A DNA stretch of 64,000 nucleotides from Micromonospora kangleipakensis (GTDB lineage: Bacteria > Actinomycetota > Actinomycetes > Mycobacteriales > Micromonosporaceae), in contig NZ_SHLD01000001.1 of the NCBI RefSeq assembly GCF_004217615.1, positions 2,232,001-2,296,000 on the forward strand. The letters are read 5' to 3'. Made by a program: the position numbers and the translations under genes. Each line of letters begins with the position of its first letter. The first letter of the stretch is position 1. Below are positions 33,501-41,526 of the stretch, piece by piece. The notes under the pieces were generated by a model, which had not been told where the DNA came from, did no database searches, and was given only the letters and a program-made list of their open reading frames with translations.

Positions 33501-34859
33501 GGTGGCGGGGCGCTGCGGGCGCTGGAGCGGTTGCCGCACGTCTCCGGCGTCGCCACCCGCCGGGACGCCGAGGCGGTGCGGCGTACGGTCGCCGACGTGA
33601 GCGCGGTCCTCGACGCCCGGGAGGCCCGCTTCGCCGCGGGCGGCGTGGAGTCCATGGCCGCGTACCGGGCGCGCCGGGCGGCGGGGGAGTTCGCCGACGA
33701 CCCGTTCGGTGACGTGTTCCTCGTCGTGGACGGGTGGAGCGCGTTGCGGCAGGAGTACGAGGAGCTGGAGGAGGTCGTCACCGGCATCGCCCGGCGTGGC
33801 CTGGGCTTCGGGATCCACGTGGTGCTCACCGCGGCCCGTTGGCTGGAGATCCGGCCCACCCTGCGGGACCTGCTGGGCAGCCGGTTGGAGCTGCGGCTCG
33901 GCGACCCGAGCGAGTCCGAGATCGACCGGCGCGCGGCGGCGAACGTGCCCCGGTCGCCGGGGCGTGGGCTGGCCCCGGGCCGGCTGCACTTCCTGAGCGC
34001 CCTGCCCCGGATCGACGGCCGGAACGGCGTGGAGGACCTGGCCGAGGCGACGGTCGAGCTGGCGGATCGGGTCGCGGGGGCGTGGCCGGGCCGGCCGGCC
34101 CCGCCGGTGCGGCTGCTGCCGCGTCAGCTGCTGGTGGCCGAGCTGAACGAGCTGAGCGACCCGTCCGGGACCGGGCTGCCGATCGGGCTGGACGAGTCGT
34201 CGCTCGCCCCGGTCCACCTCGACCTGGACCTGGAACCGCACCTTATCGTCTTCGGGGACGCGGAGTGCGGCAAGACGAACCTGATCCGGCTGATCGCCCG
34301 GCAGATCGTGGCCCGCCGTACGCCCGCCCAGGCCCGGCTGGTCATCGCCGACTACCGCCGTGGCCTGCTCGGCGCGGTCGAGGGCGATCACCTGCTGGAG
34401 TACGCCCACTCCCGGCAGGTCCTCGCGGAGGGGCTCGGCTCGATCCGCGAGGCGATGATGAACCGGCTGCCCGGCCCGGAGGTCACTCCGCAGCAGCTGC
34501 GCGACCGGAGCTGGTGGCACGGGCCCGACCTGTACCTCCTGGTGGACGACTACGACCTCGTGGCCAGCGGCGGCAGCAACCCGCTCAGCGTGCTCTACGA
34601 CCTGCTGCCGCAGGCCCGGGACATCGGCCTGCATTTGATCATCGCCCGGCGGGTGGGCGGCGCCGCCCGGGCGCTCTACGAGCCGGTGCTGCAACACCTG
34701 CGCGAGTTGGATTCGCCGGGCCTGCTGATGTCCGGCAACCGGGAGGAGGGGGCGATCCTGGGCGGGTTGCGACCGCAGCCGCTGCCGGCCGGCCGGGGGA
34801 CCCTGGTCCGCCGGCAGGACGGCGCGCGGGTCGTCCAGACCGCCTGGTCGGAGCCCTGA
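30534..34859 (+). CDS. Caspase-EccC/FtsK fusion protein, EACC1-associated
   Basis: 1441 residues from GTG 30534. Residues 1-245 form a caspase (peptidase C14) domain with the catalytic dyad His82 (FSGHG) and Cys133 (DCCYSG), so it should cut proteins after basic or acidic residues when activated. Four P-loop modules follow with Walker A motifs at 324-331 (GGAGTGKT), 639-646 (GATGSGKS), 956-963 (GAPLSGKS) and 1241-1248 (GDAECGKT). The last three match in order the three ATPase domains of EccC from ESX secretion; the first resembles the third and looks like an added duplicate. Only the second has Asp-Glu in Walker B (VICDEF); the others read VDRW, VDGW and VDDY, so one motor is probably active. 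No membrane helices are present, unlike EccC. Confidence 0.88.
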   Translation: MGQRRALLIANDRYIDDSLADLYAPREEARDLLSLLADADVGAFDQTVLLENESKSSIERAIESMLRAAGPEDLVLLYFSGHGVRTSKRGRLHLAVANTELDHLSSTAISASFVRELLDESDAASSVILLDCCYSGAFEGHGLKTTDDLAIDGELKTGYGRYVITATNSVERADDGRPASDTEPRLRSAFTETIIQGLSTGAADISGQGRITPDDLWRYVHLELPKRSAQTPCQFGSASDEIHIALSRDGHHRHRHRRDQRDPRLGDLLGPLEPTGEVKLCATAWRRRGLLKVPVGQAQRIDQPAGEPVWLDLASSEGHLLVIGGAGTGKTTLLRTIIGGLALTHSADEVAFNCLESGGNWLGPMRRLPHVREVRGDDEVGDVSKLLDRLEQDVLDRKQLFRHHELESPASLRARRADLDAGPCPDVFLVVDRWQDFANLLPDFTPRVVDLANKGLGYGFHVVIAERSWRAIPEELRELPQTRIETRLSKPHESLINPDQAARLPLNLPGWAIHGRRTFRIALPDLSAGDAEGEAEIEAGVPDSGGVMVSVIAEAWGTASAGTTPTTGPTPDAEQPDETLLVLGVPDRAALWHFEGRRTPLGPDHLRVPVGLDNWGRPLLLDLKESAQDGMGPHGLLVGATGSGKSELLRTIVLALAAAHSPDELNLVLIDFKGGATFGPLAELPHVSALITNLADDLALIDRLADALTSELLRRQEVLRAAGNHASRWDYERARAAGAELPSLPTMLVICDEFSELLTARPEFIDVFVQLARVGRSLGVHLLLASQRLEEGRLRGLESHLSYRIGLRTFSAMESRVVLGVPDAYELPRAPGHGYLKAGTTMTRFRASYVSGPPVADGAAVPPEVVGRSPLDIVVERLRGRGSRAHQIWVPPLAEPSTLDELLPPLTRDPVRGLTVARDRRLLTATVGLADVPKEQRREPLRLELGGGGGNVGVVGAPLSGKSIVLRSIVASLALTHTPREVQFFCLDLGGGALRALERLPHVSGVATRRDAEAVRRTVADVSAVLDAREARFAAGGVESMAAYRARRAAGEFADDPFGDVFLVVDGWSALRQEYEELEEVVTGIARRGLGFGIHVVLTAARWLEIRPTLRDLLGSRLELRLGDPSESEIDRRAAANVPRSPGRGLAPGRLHFLSALPRIDGRNGVEDLAEATVELADRVAGAWPGRPAPPVRLLPRQLLVAELNELSDPSGTGLPIGLDESSLAPVHLDLDLEPHLIVFGDAECGKTNLIRLIARQIVARRTPAQARLVIADYRRGLLGAVEGDHLLEYAHSRQVLAEGLGSIREAMMNRLPGPEVTPQQLRDRSWWHGPDLYLLVDDYDLVASGGSNPLSVLYDLLPQARDIGLHLIIARRVGGAARALYEPVLQHLRELDSPGLLMSGNREEGAILGGLRPQPLPAGRGTLVRRQDGARVVQTAWSEP

Positions 34860-34940
34860 CCGACGCCGGGCAGGTCAGCGCGGCGGGGGCAGGGCGTCGA
34901 GCAGGTCGGCCACTCGCGCCCGCCCGAAATGTGAGGGCCC

Positions 34941-35672
34941 ATGAGCACCCCATCGACCACGGTCACCAGCCGTATCTGTCTGGACGTGCTCGGCTCGGCG
35001 CGGGCCCGGCGGGAGCGCTATGTGGGCGAGTGGATCCCCGAGCCGCTGCCCGAACCCGCGGAGTGGCTGACCGGACGGCCGGTCGACCCGGCCGACCGCG
35101 TCACCCTCGACGAGTCGATCAACATGGCGTTCCTGGTGATGCTCGAGTCGATGACCCCGGCAGAGCGCGTCACGTTCATCCTGCACGACGTCTTCCGCTA
35201 CCCGTTCGGGGAGGTGGCCGAGATCGTGGGGCGTACGCCGGCGGCCTGCCGCCAGCTGGCCTCCTCGGCCCGTCGCCGCGTCCAGGCCGCGCAGGCTCCC
35301 ACCACCCCGGCGACCCGGCAGGCCGACGTTGTCAGAGCCTTCAAACAGGCGTGGGAGGCCAAGGACATCGAGGCCCTCATCGGCCTCCTCGACCCCGCCG
35401 CGACGGCGATCGCCGACGGCGGCGGCCTCGTCAACGCGCTGCTCCGCTCGGTTGAGGGCAGTGAGCAGATCGCGCGCTACACCGTCGACATCACCGGCCG
35501 TGCGCCCGGGATGACGATGCTGGAGCGCACGGTCAACGGCCGGCCCGGCCTGGTGGCCCAGCGGGACGGCGTCACCGTGATGGTGATCGCGTTCGACATC
35601 GTCGGTGACCGCATCAACCAGATCTGGGCGGTACGCAACCCGGAGAAGCTCCGGCCCTGGACCACCGCCTGA
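34941..35672 (+). CDS. ECF41/SigJ-like sigma factor lacking region 2
   Basis: 243 residues. It begins inside what is normally the end of sigma region 2 (VTSRICLDVLGSARARRE), then has the ECF41 linker (YVGEWIPEP, Trp31), region 4 with its helix-turn-helix (FRYPFGEVAEIVGRTPAACRQ, about 85-110) and a SnoaL-like C-terminal domain with DGGG and NPEKL. Intact relatives are 280-320 residues. The roughly 70 residues of region 2 that open the -10 element and bind core polymerase are missing, and the 80 bp upstream contain no trace of them. A GAGGG ribosome site precedes the ATG, so the short form may be expressed, perhaps as a regulator. It follows the caspase-FtsK gene by 81 bp. Confidence 0.75.
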   Translation: MSTPSTTVTSRICLDVLGSARARRERYVGEWIPEPLPEPAEWLTGRPVDPADRVTLDESINMAFLVMLESMTPAERVTFILHDVFRYPFGEVAEIVGRTPAACRQLASSARRRVQAAQAPTTPATRQADVVRAFKQAWEAKDIEALIGLLDPAATAIADGGGLVNALLRSVEGSEQIARYTVDITGRAPGMTMLERTVNGRPGLVAQRDGVTVMVIAFDIVGDRINQIWAVRNPEKLRPWTTA

Positions 35673-36063
35673 TCGTGCCGCGCCAGGCTGACGTGACCAT
35701 CGAGCTCTACATGGACCGAGACAGCGTCGCAGGTACCACTAAACCTGTGTGAGTGAGGGACGAATGCTGCAGTGGTCGCGTTGTGGTCGGGGCTGGCCCG
35801 AGTGCGCGGCACAGCCCCTTCGGAGCCGCGCCGCGCGCCAACCTGAGTCACATGGTCCGTCGCCGGACCGCCGAGACAATCACAACTGGTCCATGAACAG
35901 CGTGAATGCGGTTCGGGTTCTGCCACATCGGGTCCACGAGCGGGATTCTTGTATGGGAATGTCCGAATTTATGATACGGTCGCGCCGCCCCTGACCTGCG
36001 GCGACGCCGGTTCGTAGCCACGTTCGGTCTCGGGCGGACGCTGGGCCCGGGTTCCCTGGTGGG

Positions 36064-36180
36064 CAGGAGTCTGGCCGCGAGCGCCACGATCCGGTCGTGG
36101 AGGCCGACGTAGATTTTCCGTACGGCTTCGATGCCTTGTCCGGCGGGATCATCGAGGTCCCGGTCCTCGTGCCGCTGCCC
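36064..36180 (-). pseudogene. Fragment of an arsenate reductase/low-MW phosphatase gene
   Basis: The minus strand reads EDRDLDDPAGQGIEAVRKI, then DRIVALAARLLP. DDPAG with a following helix is the C-terminal signature of ArsC-type low-molecular-weight phosphatases, where the Asp is the general acid. The N-terminal CxxxxxR loop is nowhere nearby. It is an isolated relic in the 800-bp spacer between the sigma-like gene and the MFS gene. Confidence 0.55.
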
Positions 36181-36483
36181 CGGTAGTAAGGGCTGGAGCA
36201 CTACGGCGCACGGTAAGCGGCAGATGTGCGCACCCGATCATGCCAAGGCGACGGTGTCGCCCGCTGGCCGGCGAACGCGACGAGCCATACCCGCGCGATC
36301 GCCATGACAGCGTCTGGTGCCCTACTGCGATCCCGGTGGGAATGTCGTTGCCTGCCGTGTTGACCTGTCCGGGCACGCCTGAAGGGTGCCGGCCGAGATT
36401 TGGACATCTCGGCGGGTGCGGCCTTGCCACGCTCAGGCCCTCGCTGGGCCCCGCGCCTTGATCCCGCGCCTTAGCGTGGCAGG

Positions 36484-37746
36484 GTGGCAGCACCCCGCAT
36501 GGCACCGCCGTCGGAGATGAGCCGCCGGCTGACGTTCCTGTTCGCGGTGGCGGCGGGAGTGGCCATCGGCAACCTGTACTGGGCGCAGCCGCTGCTCAGC
36601 TTCATCGCAGGCGACCTGCGCGCCGCGACCGCGACGGCCGGCTGGCTCGTCACCGCGTCACAGGTCGGGTACGCCGTCGGCGTGCTGCTGCTCGTGCCGC
36701 TCGGCGACGTCCTGGACCGCCGCCGGTTCGTCCCGGTGATGCTGCTGACCTCGGCCGCCGCACTGCTGCTGTGCGCGCTGGCGCCGTCGATCGGCGTACT
36801 CCTCCTCGCACTGGGCGTGCTCGGCGTGACGACGATTTCCGGGCAGGTCCTCACACCGCTCGCCGGGGACCTTGCCGGCGACGCCCACCGCGGCCGGGTT
36901 GTCGGCGCCGTCGGGTCCGGGACCCTCACCGGTATCCTGGCCTCCCGCACGATCAGCGGGTTCGTCGCCGTTGCCGCCGGGTGGCGTGCGATCTTCGCCC
37001 TCGCCGCGGTCGTCGCCGTCCTGCTCGCGGTCCTGCTCTATCGCGCGATTCCACCGCTGGCACCGCGGACGCGCATGCCGTACCCGGCGCTCATCGCCTC
37101 GGTCGGCGCGGTGGTCATGCGCGAGCGGGCGGCCCGATGGACGCTGGTCCTGGCCGCCACCGGGTTCGCCGCGTTCTCGTTGCTCTGGACGGCGCTGACG
37201 TTCCTGCTCAGCGGCCCGCCGTTCCGGTACCCGGCACCGGTGATCGGGCTGTTCGGGTTGGCCGGCCTCGCCGGTGCCCTCGCCGTCCAGCACGCCGGTC
37301 GTCTGCACGACCGAGGTTGGTCGCTTCCGGCCACCGGCGTGGCATGGGTATTGGCCCTCAGCTCCTTCGTCGTAGCGGCGTTCGCCGGCCGGTCCGTCGT
37401 GCTCCTCGTCCCCGCGATCATCATGATCGATGTCGCGCTCCAGGGGCAGGCCCTCCTCAACCGGGCGCGGCTGTTCGCCGTCTCCCACGAGGCCCGCAGC
37501 CGGCTCAACACGGCGCTGGGCACCGGCAACTTCATCGGCGGTGCGATCGGCTCTGCCGCCGCGACCACGCTCTGGTCCGCGGGCGGCTGGACAGCGGTCA
37601 CGATCGCGGGAGCGGCGCTTTGCTGCTTCGCGCTCACCGTGTGGGCGCTGGGACGTCGGGGTCCGCTCGTAATCCGCTTCGCCGTGACGGACAACTGTAA
37701 CGGGCCGCAGCGAAACCTCCCTCAACCGCGCGACATTCGCACGTAG
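36484..37746 (+). CDS. MFS transporter
   Basis: 420 residues with twelve membrane helices. Loop 2-3 carries the MFS signature with basic residues (LGDVLDRRRF, about residue 75), and helix 5 has the antiporter-like stretch VGAVGSGTLTGILASR. Those features place it among proton-driven drug or metabolite exporters of the DHA1 type. The substrate is unknown. GTG 36484 is used; ATG 36517 is possible and would remove 11 weakly hydrophilic residues. It stands alone, with no regulator adjacent, in an accessory region full of gene fragments. Confidence 0.88.
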   Translation: MAAPRMAPPSEMSRRLTFLFAVAAGVAIGNLYWAQPLLSFIAGDLRAATATAGWLVTASQVGYAVGVLLLVPLGDVLDRRRFVPVMLLTSAAALLLCALAPSIGVLLLALGVLGVTTISGQVLTPLAGDLAGDAHRGRVVGAVGSGTLTGILASRTISGFVAVAAGWRAIFALAAVVAVLLAVLLYRAIPPLAPRTRMPYPALIASVGAVVMRERAARWTLVLAATGFAAFSLLWTALTFLLSGPPFRYPAPVIGLFGLAGLAGALAVQHAGRLHDRGWSLPATGVAWVLALSSFVVAAFAGRSVVLLVPAIIMIDVALQGQALLNRARLFAVSHEARSRLNTALGTGNFIGGAIGSAAATTLWSAGGWTAVTIAGAALCCFALTVWALGRRGPLVIRFAVTDNCNGPQRNLPQPRDIRT

Positions 37747-37856
37747 CGCTCGTAGCGCTCCGGAGTCGAACCCCGCCATGACGCCCCTCGTGCGCAGTCC
37801 ACGCGTCCGCTTCTCGGCACGTCCGGACGGCAACCGGGCCAGCTCGGCGTGACGCT

Positions 37857-37877
37857 GCGTAGCGCGCGGATCGCGGC
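37857..37877. repeat. 21-bp dispersed repeat, copy 1
   Basis: GCGTAGCGCGCGGATCGCGG plus C is identical to 42415-42435. Both copies are in spacers and are followed by a short GCGGC(A)..ATG-type element seen elsewhere between 36 and 43 kb. Confidence 0.6.
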
Positions 37878-37898
37878 TAAATGAGGACGTTGCCGGGT

Positions 37899-38408
37899 TT
37901 ACTCGGCGCTGAGGATGCGGTCGATATCCCACAGGTGGTGGTGTGCGTCGTGGGCGTTGTTCCGTGCCACGTCCTCCGCTCGCTGTGCGCCCCGAGTGGC
38001 GTGTTGCAGCACCACGCAAGAGGCAAGGGCAGTTTCCACGGACTCCGCCCAGCCATCGACGGCCCAGCGCAACGACCACAACGCGCCGGCCAGAGAGATC
38101 TTGTTGTAGTGGCGTGCCTGGGACAGAAGGTCGGGATCGTAGCCCGGCACCTCGGAGACTCCGGCCAGGTAGCCGCCAGCGAGGCGTTCGGCCCAGGTCC
38201 GGAGGTTGTCTGTTACGTGGCTGACGTACGCCGCGGTCGTCCAGGTCAGGTCCGGGTGTCTCTCCTGACCAGTCGCATCAGCTAGCCGCTTCGCGTACGC
38301 ATCGGGCATCGCCCGGACCAAAGTGACGGCTTCTGCTGGGGTCAGCTCCCAGCTCAAGCCACAACCATGGCAAGGGTTTCCGTAGAGGTCAGCTCCCCAT
38401 CTCTCCAT
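37899..38408 (-). CDS. DinB/mycothiol-dependent isomerase-like protein
   Basis: 169 residues. The start has a CHGC motif (GNPCHGCGLSW), possibly a small metal site. The body matches a DinB-type four-helix bundle, with His in TAAYVSHVTDNLRTW and a cluster NNAHDAHHHLWDI near the C-terminus that would complete the three-His metal centre. The activity is not known; relatives are S-transferases or isomerases that use mycothiol. The gene is alone, convergent with the MFS gene, and there is no obvious operon partner. Confidence 0.7.
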   Translation of the reverse strand: MERWGADLYGNPCHGCGLSWELTPAEAVTLVRAMPDAYAKRLADATGQERHPDLTWTTAAYVSHVTDNLRTWAERLAGGYLAGVSEVPGYDPDLLSQARHYNKISLAGALWSLRWAVDGWAESVETALASCVVLQHATRGAQRAEDVARNNAHDAHHHLWDIDRILSAE

Positions 38409-38588
38409 GAGCGGTCACCCTATCGAGGCGGAGGATCATGACGAGGATCAACCGGCGCGACTCTTCCGACAAAACGAGCGCACCCTCATCGGCACAACCG
38501 CGCGATCAGCGGCATGTGCGTGCGTGGCTGCCGCTGCGGCTCGCCGTCGATGCTGCCTGGTGAAGGGCGCGGGAGCCCTCAAGCAAGC

Positions 38589-38987
38589 TTAGCGGTTGCT
38601 GGTCGTCGTGTTCCGAAGCATGGTGGTGAGTTCGCGCGCCCGTCGTTCGCCAGGAAAGTCAGCGGCAAACAGTCCGGGCAGCAGAGCAATGCCAAAACCG
38701 GCAAGGACCGGGATCAGCAGGAAAATCGTGATCCCGAGTGAAGCAGTCAGGCCGTCGTCGGCCCACCGCGGCCGGATCGGCGCTTGCGCGATCCACTTGC
38801 GGCCTAGCGCCAGACCGGCTAGGGCGGTCAGCCCGTACGCCGAGGCGAACAGGCGGGCAGGCAACGTGTCTGGGCGAGCAAGACCGACAACGAACAACGC
38901 GGACAAGGCCACGGCCAGCAAGCGTGACGACCAGAACGGCGGCAATCGCGATCCTGCGACGTCTGTGGTACTCACTGCCACGTCCAT
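38589..38987 (-). CDS. Small hypothetical membrane protein
   Basis: 132 residues from ATG 38987 (GGCGGAAC upstream); an ATG at 39071 is in frame but adds a non-hydrophobic segment without a ribosome site. Three membrane helices are clear: LLAVALSALFVVGLA, FASAYGLTALAGLAL and LGITIFLLIPVLAGFG. A basic tail with GERRAREL follows. No family is recognised. It looks genuine because its hydrophobic pattern and codon bias are regular. Confidence 0.6.
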   Translation of the reverse strand: MDVAVSTTDVAGSRLPPFWSSRLLAVALSALFVVGLARPDTLPARLFASAYGLTALAGLALGRKWIAQAPIRPRWADDGLTASLGITIFLLIPVLAGFGIALLPGLFAADFPGERRARELTTMLRNTTTSNR

Positions 38988-39254
38988 GCCATGTTCCGCC
39001 AACGAACGGTGCAAGAACGATAGGGCCGTTGGGGGTCGCGATGGTTCGAACGTATCTGCCCCGGTCGGCATGGGGCGCCCCGCGCTTCACAAGCCGGAGG
39101 GTACAGCGTGAGCACACCGAAGGGACGGGGCCGGCGTCGGCAGACGTCCTCATCTCGGCACGACAGGACGCCTAGCGCCAGCCTGGCTGGCCACGGACGG
39201 TGATGGGTGTGCTGAGACCGACGCGCCCTATCCGCGGCAGATGAGTGCACATGA

Positions 39255-39875
39255 TCATGAAGATGCCGATTGCGGCGAGTTCGGAGGCTTGGCCTTTTGC
39301 GGGTAAATCGTCTCGTGACGGGCCAGCATGGCAACGAACTCGCCGATCTTCCGCTCGCGGGTCTGCGCCCGTTTGACGGCATTGACGCGGTGGATGAGAG
39401 CGAACCGGTTGGTTTTGGTGAGTACGTCGAACATGGCCTGGGCGGCGGGGTCGGCAGCGATGGCGGCGAGTAGGTCGGCCGGCACCTCGGCTTCCGACGG
39501 CGGGGCGTAGGCGGCCGCCCACCGCCCGTCCGCCTTCGCGGCTTCTACCGCGACGCGGCCTGGGGGCAGCATTCGCCCCTGCGCCTCCAGCCGGGCCACG
39601 TGGGCGACGTTGCGTTGTGACCAGGAACTGCGGGGCCTGCGAGGGGTGAACCGGATCCAGGAGGTTTCCTGATCCCGTTTCCGGGCCTGCCCGTCGATCC
39701 AGCCGAAACACAGGGCCTCGTCGACCGCCTGCTGCCACGTCAGCGTCGTGACTGTGCCGCCCTTCTTGGCCAGGGCGAGCCAGACACCGGGCGACGTGGC
39801 GTGGTTGGCCGACAACCACGCGCGCAGCGCCTCGGCGTCCGCAACGATCAACTCATCCAGTTCGGCGCTGCCCAT
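39255..39875 (-). CDS. YdeI/OmpD-associated family protein
   Basis: 206 residues. The family markers are WLSANHATSPGVWLALAKKG near the N-terminus, then EALCFGWIDGQARKRD and FTPRRPRSSWSQRN in the middle, and ADLLAAIAADPAAQAMFDVL before the C-terminus, which ends in a basic helix. These proteins are widespread and small; a few link to stress or antimicrobial peptide resistance, but no enzyme activity is established. The gene is complete and well conserved in appearance, with the start at ATG 39875. It stands alone. Confidence 0.85.
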   Translation of the reverse strand: MGSAELDELIVADAEALRAWLSANHATSPGVWLALAKKGGTVTTLTWQQAVDEALCFGWIDGQARKRDQETSWIRFTPRRPRSSWSQRNVAHVARLEAQGRMLPPGRVAVEAAKADGRWAAAYAPPSEAEVPADLLAAIAADPAAQAMFDVLTKTNRFALIHRVNAVKRAQTRERKIGEFVAMLARHETIYPQKAKPPNSPQSASS

Positions 39876-40189
39876 GACGGCAGGCTATCGCTGCGCCGTT
39901 GTCGCAGCCTCTGCCTGTGGGCCAGACCGACTCGCCGGGCTGCCGGCGCGCCGGTCGCTCGGCGTCGGGGCAGGACCTCGACGCTCAGGACGGTCTCGAC
40001 GTCGGGCCGGCATGTCGGACTCCTCGTGCACGGGCCGGTTGCGGCGAGCGTCGTCCACGACCACGGGCCTCTGACAATCGCCAGCGCCATCCACGGTGGC
40101 GGCCAGACGCCGTACGAGCCGGCCACGCCCGGCGATCCAGCCGTGCACCTCAACCGCTCGGTCTGCGGCTGTGAGCGGACGTCCGCGCA
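39876..40189. other. Spacer without a supportable gene
   Basis: About 310 bp between the YdeI-type and DinB-type genes. Open frames exist on both strands but have no start signals or protein-like composition. I see nothing else in it. Confidence 0.5.
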
Positions 40190-40732
40190 CTACTCGTTGA
40201 TGAGCTGCTCTCGAAGAATGTCTGCGTGCCCACAGTGCTGGGCGAGCTCGCGCAGCACGTGGAGATACACCCACCGCAGCGGAAGCGGGCCCCGCCGGTG
40301 CCCGTGAAGGATGTCGTCCAGACCCAGGGATGACGTCGCATGGCGTGATGCTTCGCAGGCTTCGCGGTGTGCGTGCTGGACGGTGGCGATCGTGTCGTCG
40401 TCATCGAGGATGAACGACTCGTCTGACGTCGCAGGGATGCCGATCTCAGCGCGCGACCGGCACGTGACGGCTTCGTCAAACCAGACCTTCTCGACGAAAG
40501 TCGCGTGCTTCACAAGACCCAGCAGCGTGGTCCGGGAGGCCACCAACGATCGGCGCACCTGTTCCTCTGTCAGCCCGTCCAAGCAGCCATTGAGCGCGCC
40601 GCGGTGCTCGTCGAGGAACGCCTCGAACTGGGCACGGGCTGGCTGTGCGACGACCTGGTCGGCGAAGGTAGGCGGGTAGGAAGGCGTGGGCGAAGCATTC
40701 CAGACCGTCGCCCAGGAGCAACTAGCGGACAT
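40190..40732 (-). CDS. DinB family protein (DUF664 type)
   Basis: About 180 residues from ATG 40732, although the true start could be a little further in because the first 20 residues are not family-like. The core is clear: FEAFLDEHRGALNGCLDGL, then TTLLGLVKHATFVEKVWFDE with the first His, and HVLRELAQHCGHADILREQL with the other two. It is the same subfamily as the island protein at 15453-16061 but not a recent copy. A metal-dependent, possibly mycothiol-linked transferase is the family expectation. The DUF1877 gene ends less than 100 bp upstream on the same strand, so the two might be co-transcribed. Confidence 0.82.
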   Translation of the reverse strand: MSASCSWATVWNASPTPSYPPTFADQVVAQPARAQFEAFLDEHRGALNGCLDGLTEEQVRRSLVASRTTLLGLVKHATFVEKVWFDEAVTCRSRAEIGIPATSDESFILDDDDTIATVQHAHREACEASRHATSSLGLDDILHGHRRGPLPLRWVYLHVLRELAQHCGHADILREQLINE

Positions 40733-40827
40733 CGGCACGAGCGGTCGGCTGACTTGTCGGTCTCGCAGGTGCGGCCCCTGACGCCCGATCGGCGGCAGTT
40801 GAGTATGCGCGACCGATTCGGTGCGAC

Positions 40828-41337
40828 TCAGTCCCACCAGATGGCAACGGCAAGCCGCCGCCGCGCCGCATGTGCGTAGAAGTCGCGCAGCGCGGCGAAA
40901 TGCCGGTGCAGGTACGGCCCCGGGTGCCCATCGAACTCGCGCATGTCGATGGTCAGCAGCGCCGCCGTTGCATCTTCAGGAAGGACGGCCAGCACCGCCT
41001 CCGTCTCAACCTGCCCAAGCAGCCTGGCAACCTCAGCGACGATGTCCGGTTCAAGCGCCGCCACGGGGTGCTCCCACACCGTGTTTTGGCGGCCGCGGTA
41101 GGCAGGATTGATCTCCACGTCGCCGCCGAGCCCGCGCCGCAGCGCTACGAGGATCGGCGTACTGACCTGCGCTAGTTCGAAGACGCCGACGAGCGGTGCC
41201 GGCACCCAATCGAGGTCCAGGTAGTCCGATGAGGGCAGCAGCTCAAACGAACAGAGCTTGTCCAACTCCTCCACCGAGCCGCGGCACACGGCAAGCTGCT
41301 CGGGCGAGAGTCGTGCCAATTGCTGCGTTACCGCCAC
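40828..41337 (-). CDS. DUF1877 family protein
   Basis: 169 residues from GTG 41337 (AGAAACTCTCGGGC upstream). The DUF1877 layout is visible: AVTQQLARLSPEQLAV at the start, SSDYLDLDWVPAPL near residue 40, then VETEAVLAVL and a C-terminal helix HRHFAALRDFYAHAA. These proteins are scattered in bacteria, and their role is unknown though they are often found near toxin-immunity or accessory loci. Here it lies in a run of small single genes with no clear partner. Confidence 0.75.
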   Translation of the reverse strand: MAVTQQLARLSPEQLAVCRGSVEELDKLCSFELLPSSDYLDLDWVPAPLVGVFELAQVSTPILVALRRGLGGDVEINPAYRGRQNTVWEHPVAALEPDIVAEVARLLGQVETEAVLAVLPEDATAALLTIDMREFDGHPGPYLHRHFAALRDFYAHAARRRLAVAIWWD

Positions 41338-41526
41338 GCCCGAGAGTTTCTCAGACCGTCGATTGCCACCGCCTACTGAACGCACTCACCTCGGCAGGAT
41401 CACGCGCCCGCTGCCCGGCCCTTCGTGACGCACGGCGAGACCGGGTCGGCGGCAGATCCGTACGACCTACGCCGAGGAGCCCGCAGTGTCGGCAACGACG
41501 GGTGCCGGCCGAGTCGATGGTGTCGA

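Noticed and set aside
29199..34697. Two minus-strand open frames of about 900 residues opposite the EACC1-caspase locus
   Set aside because: Low-complexity composition with repeated Gly/Arg/Val, and fully covered by plus-strand genes with catalytic motifs.
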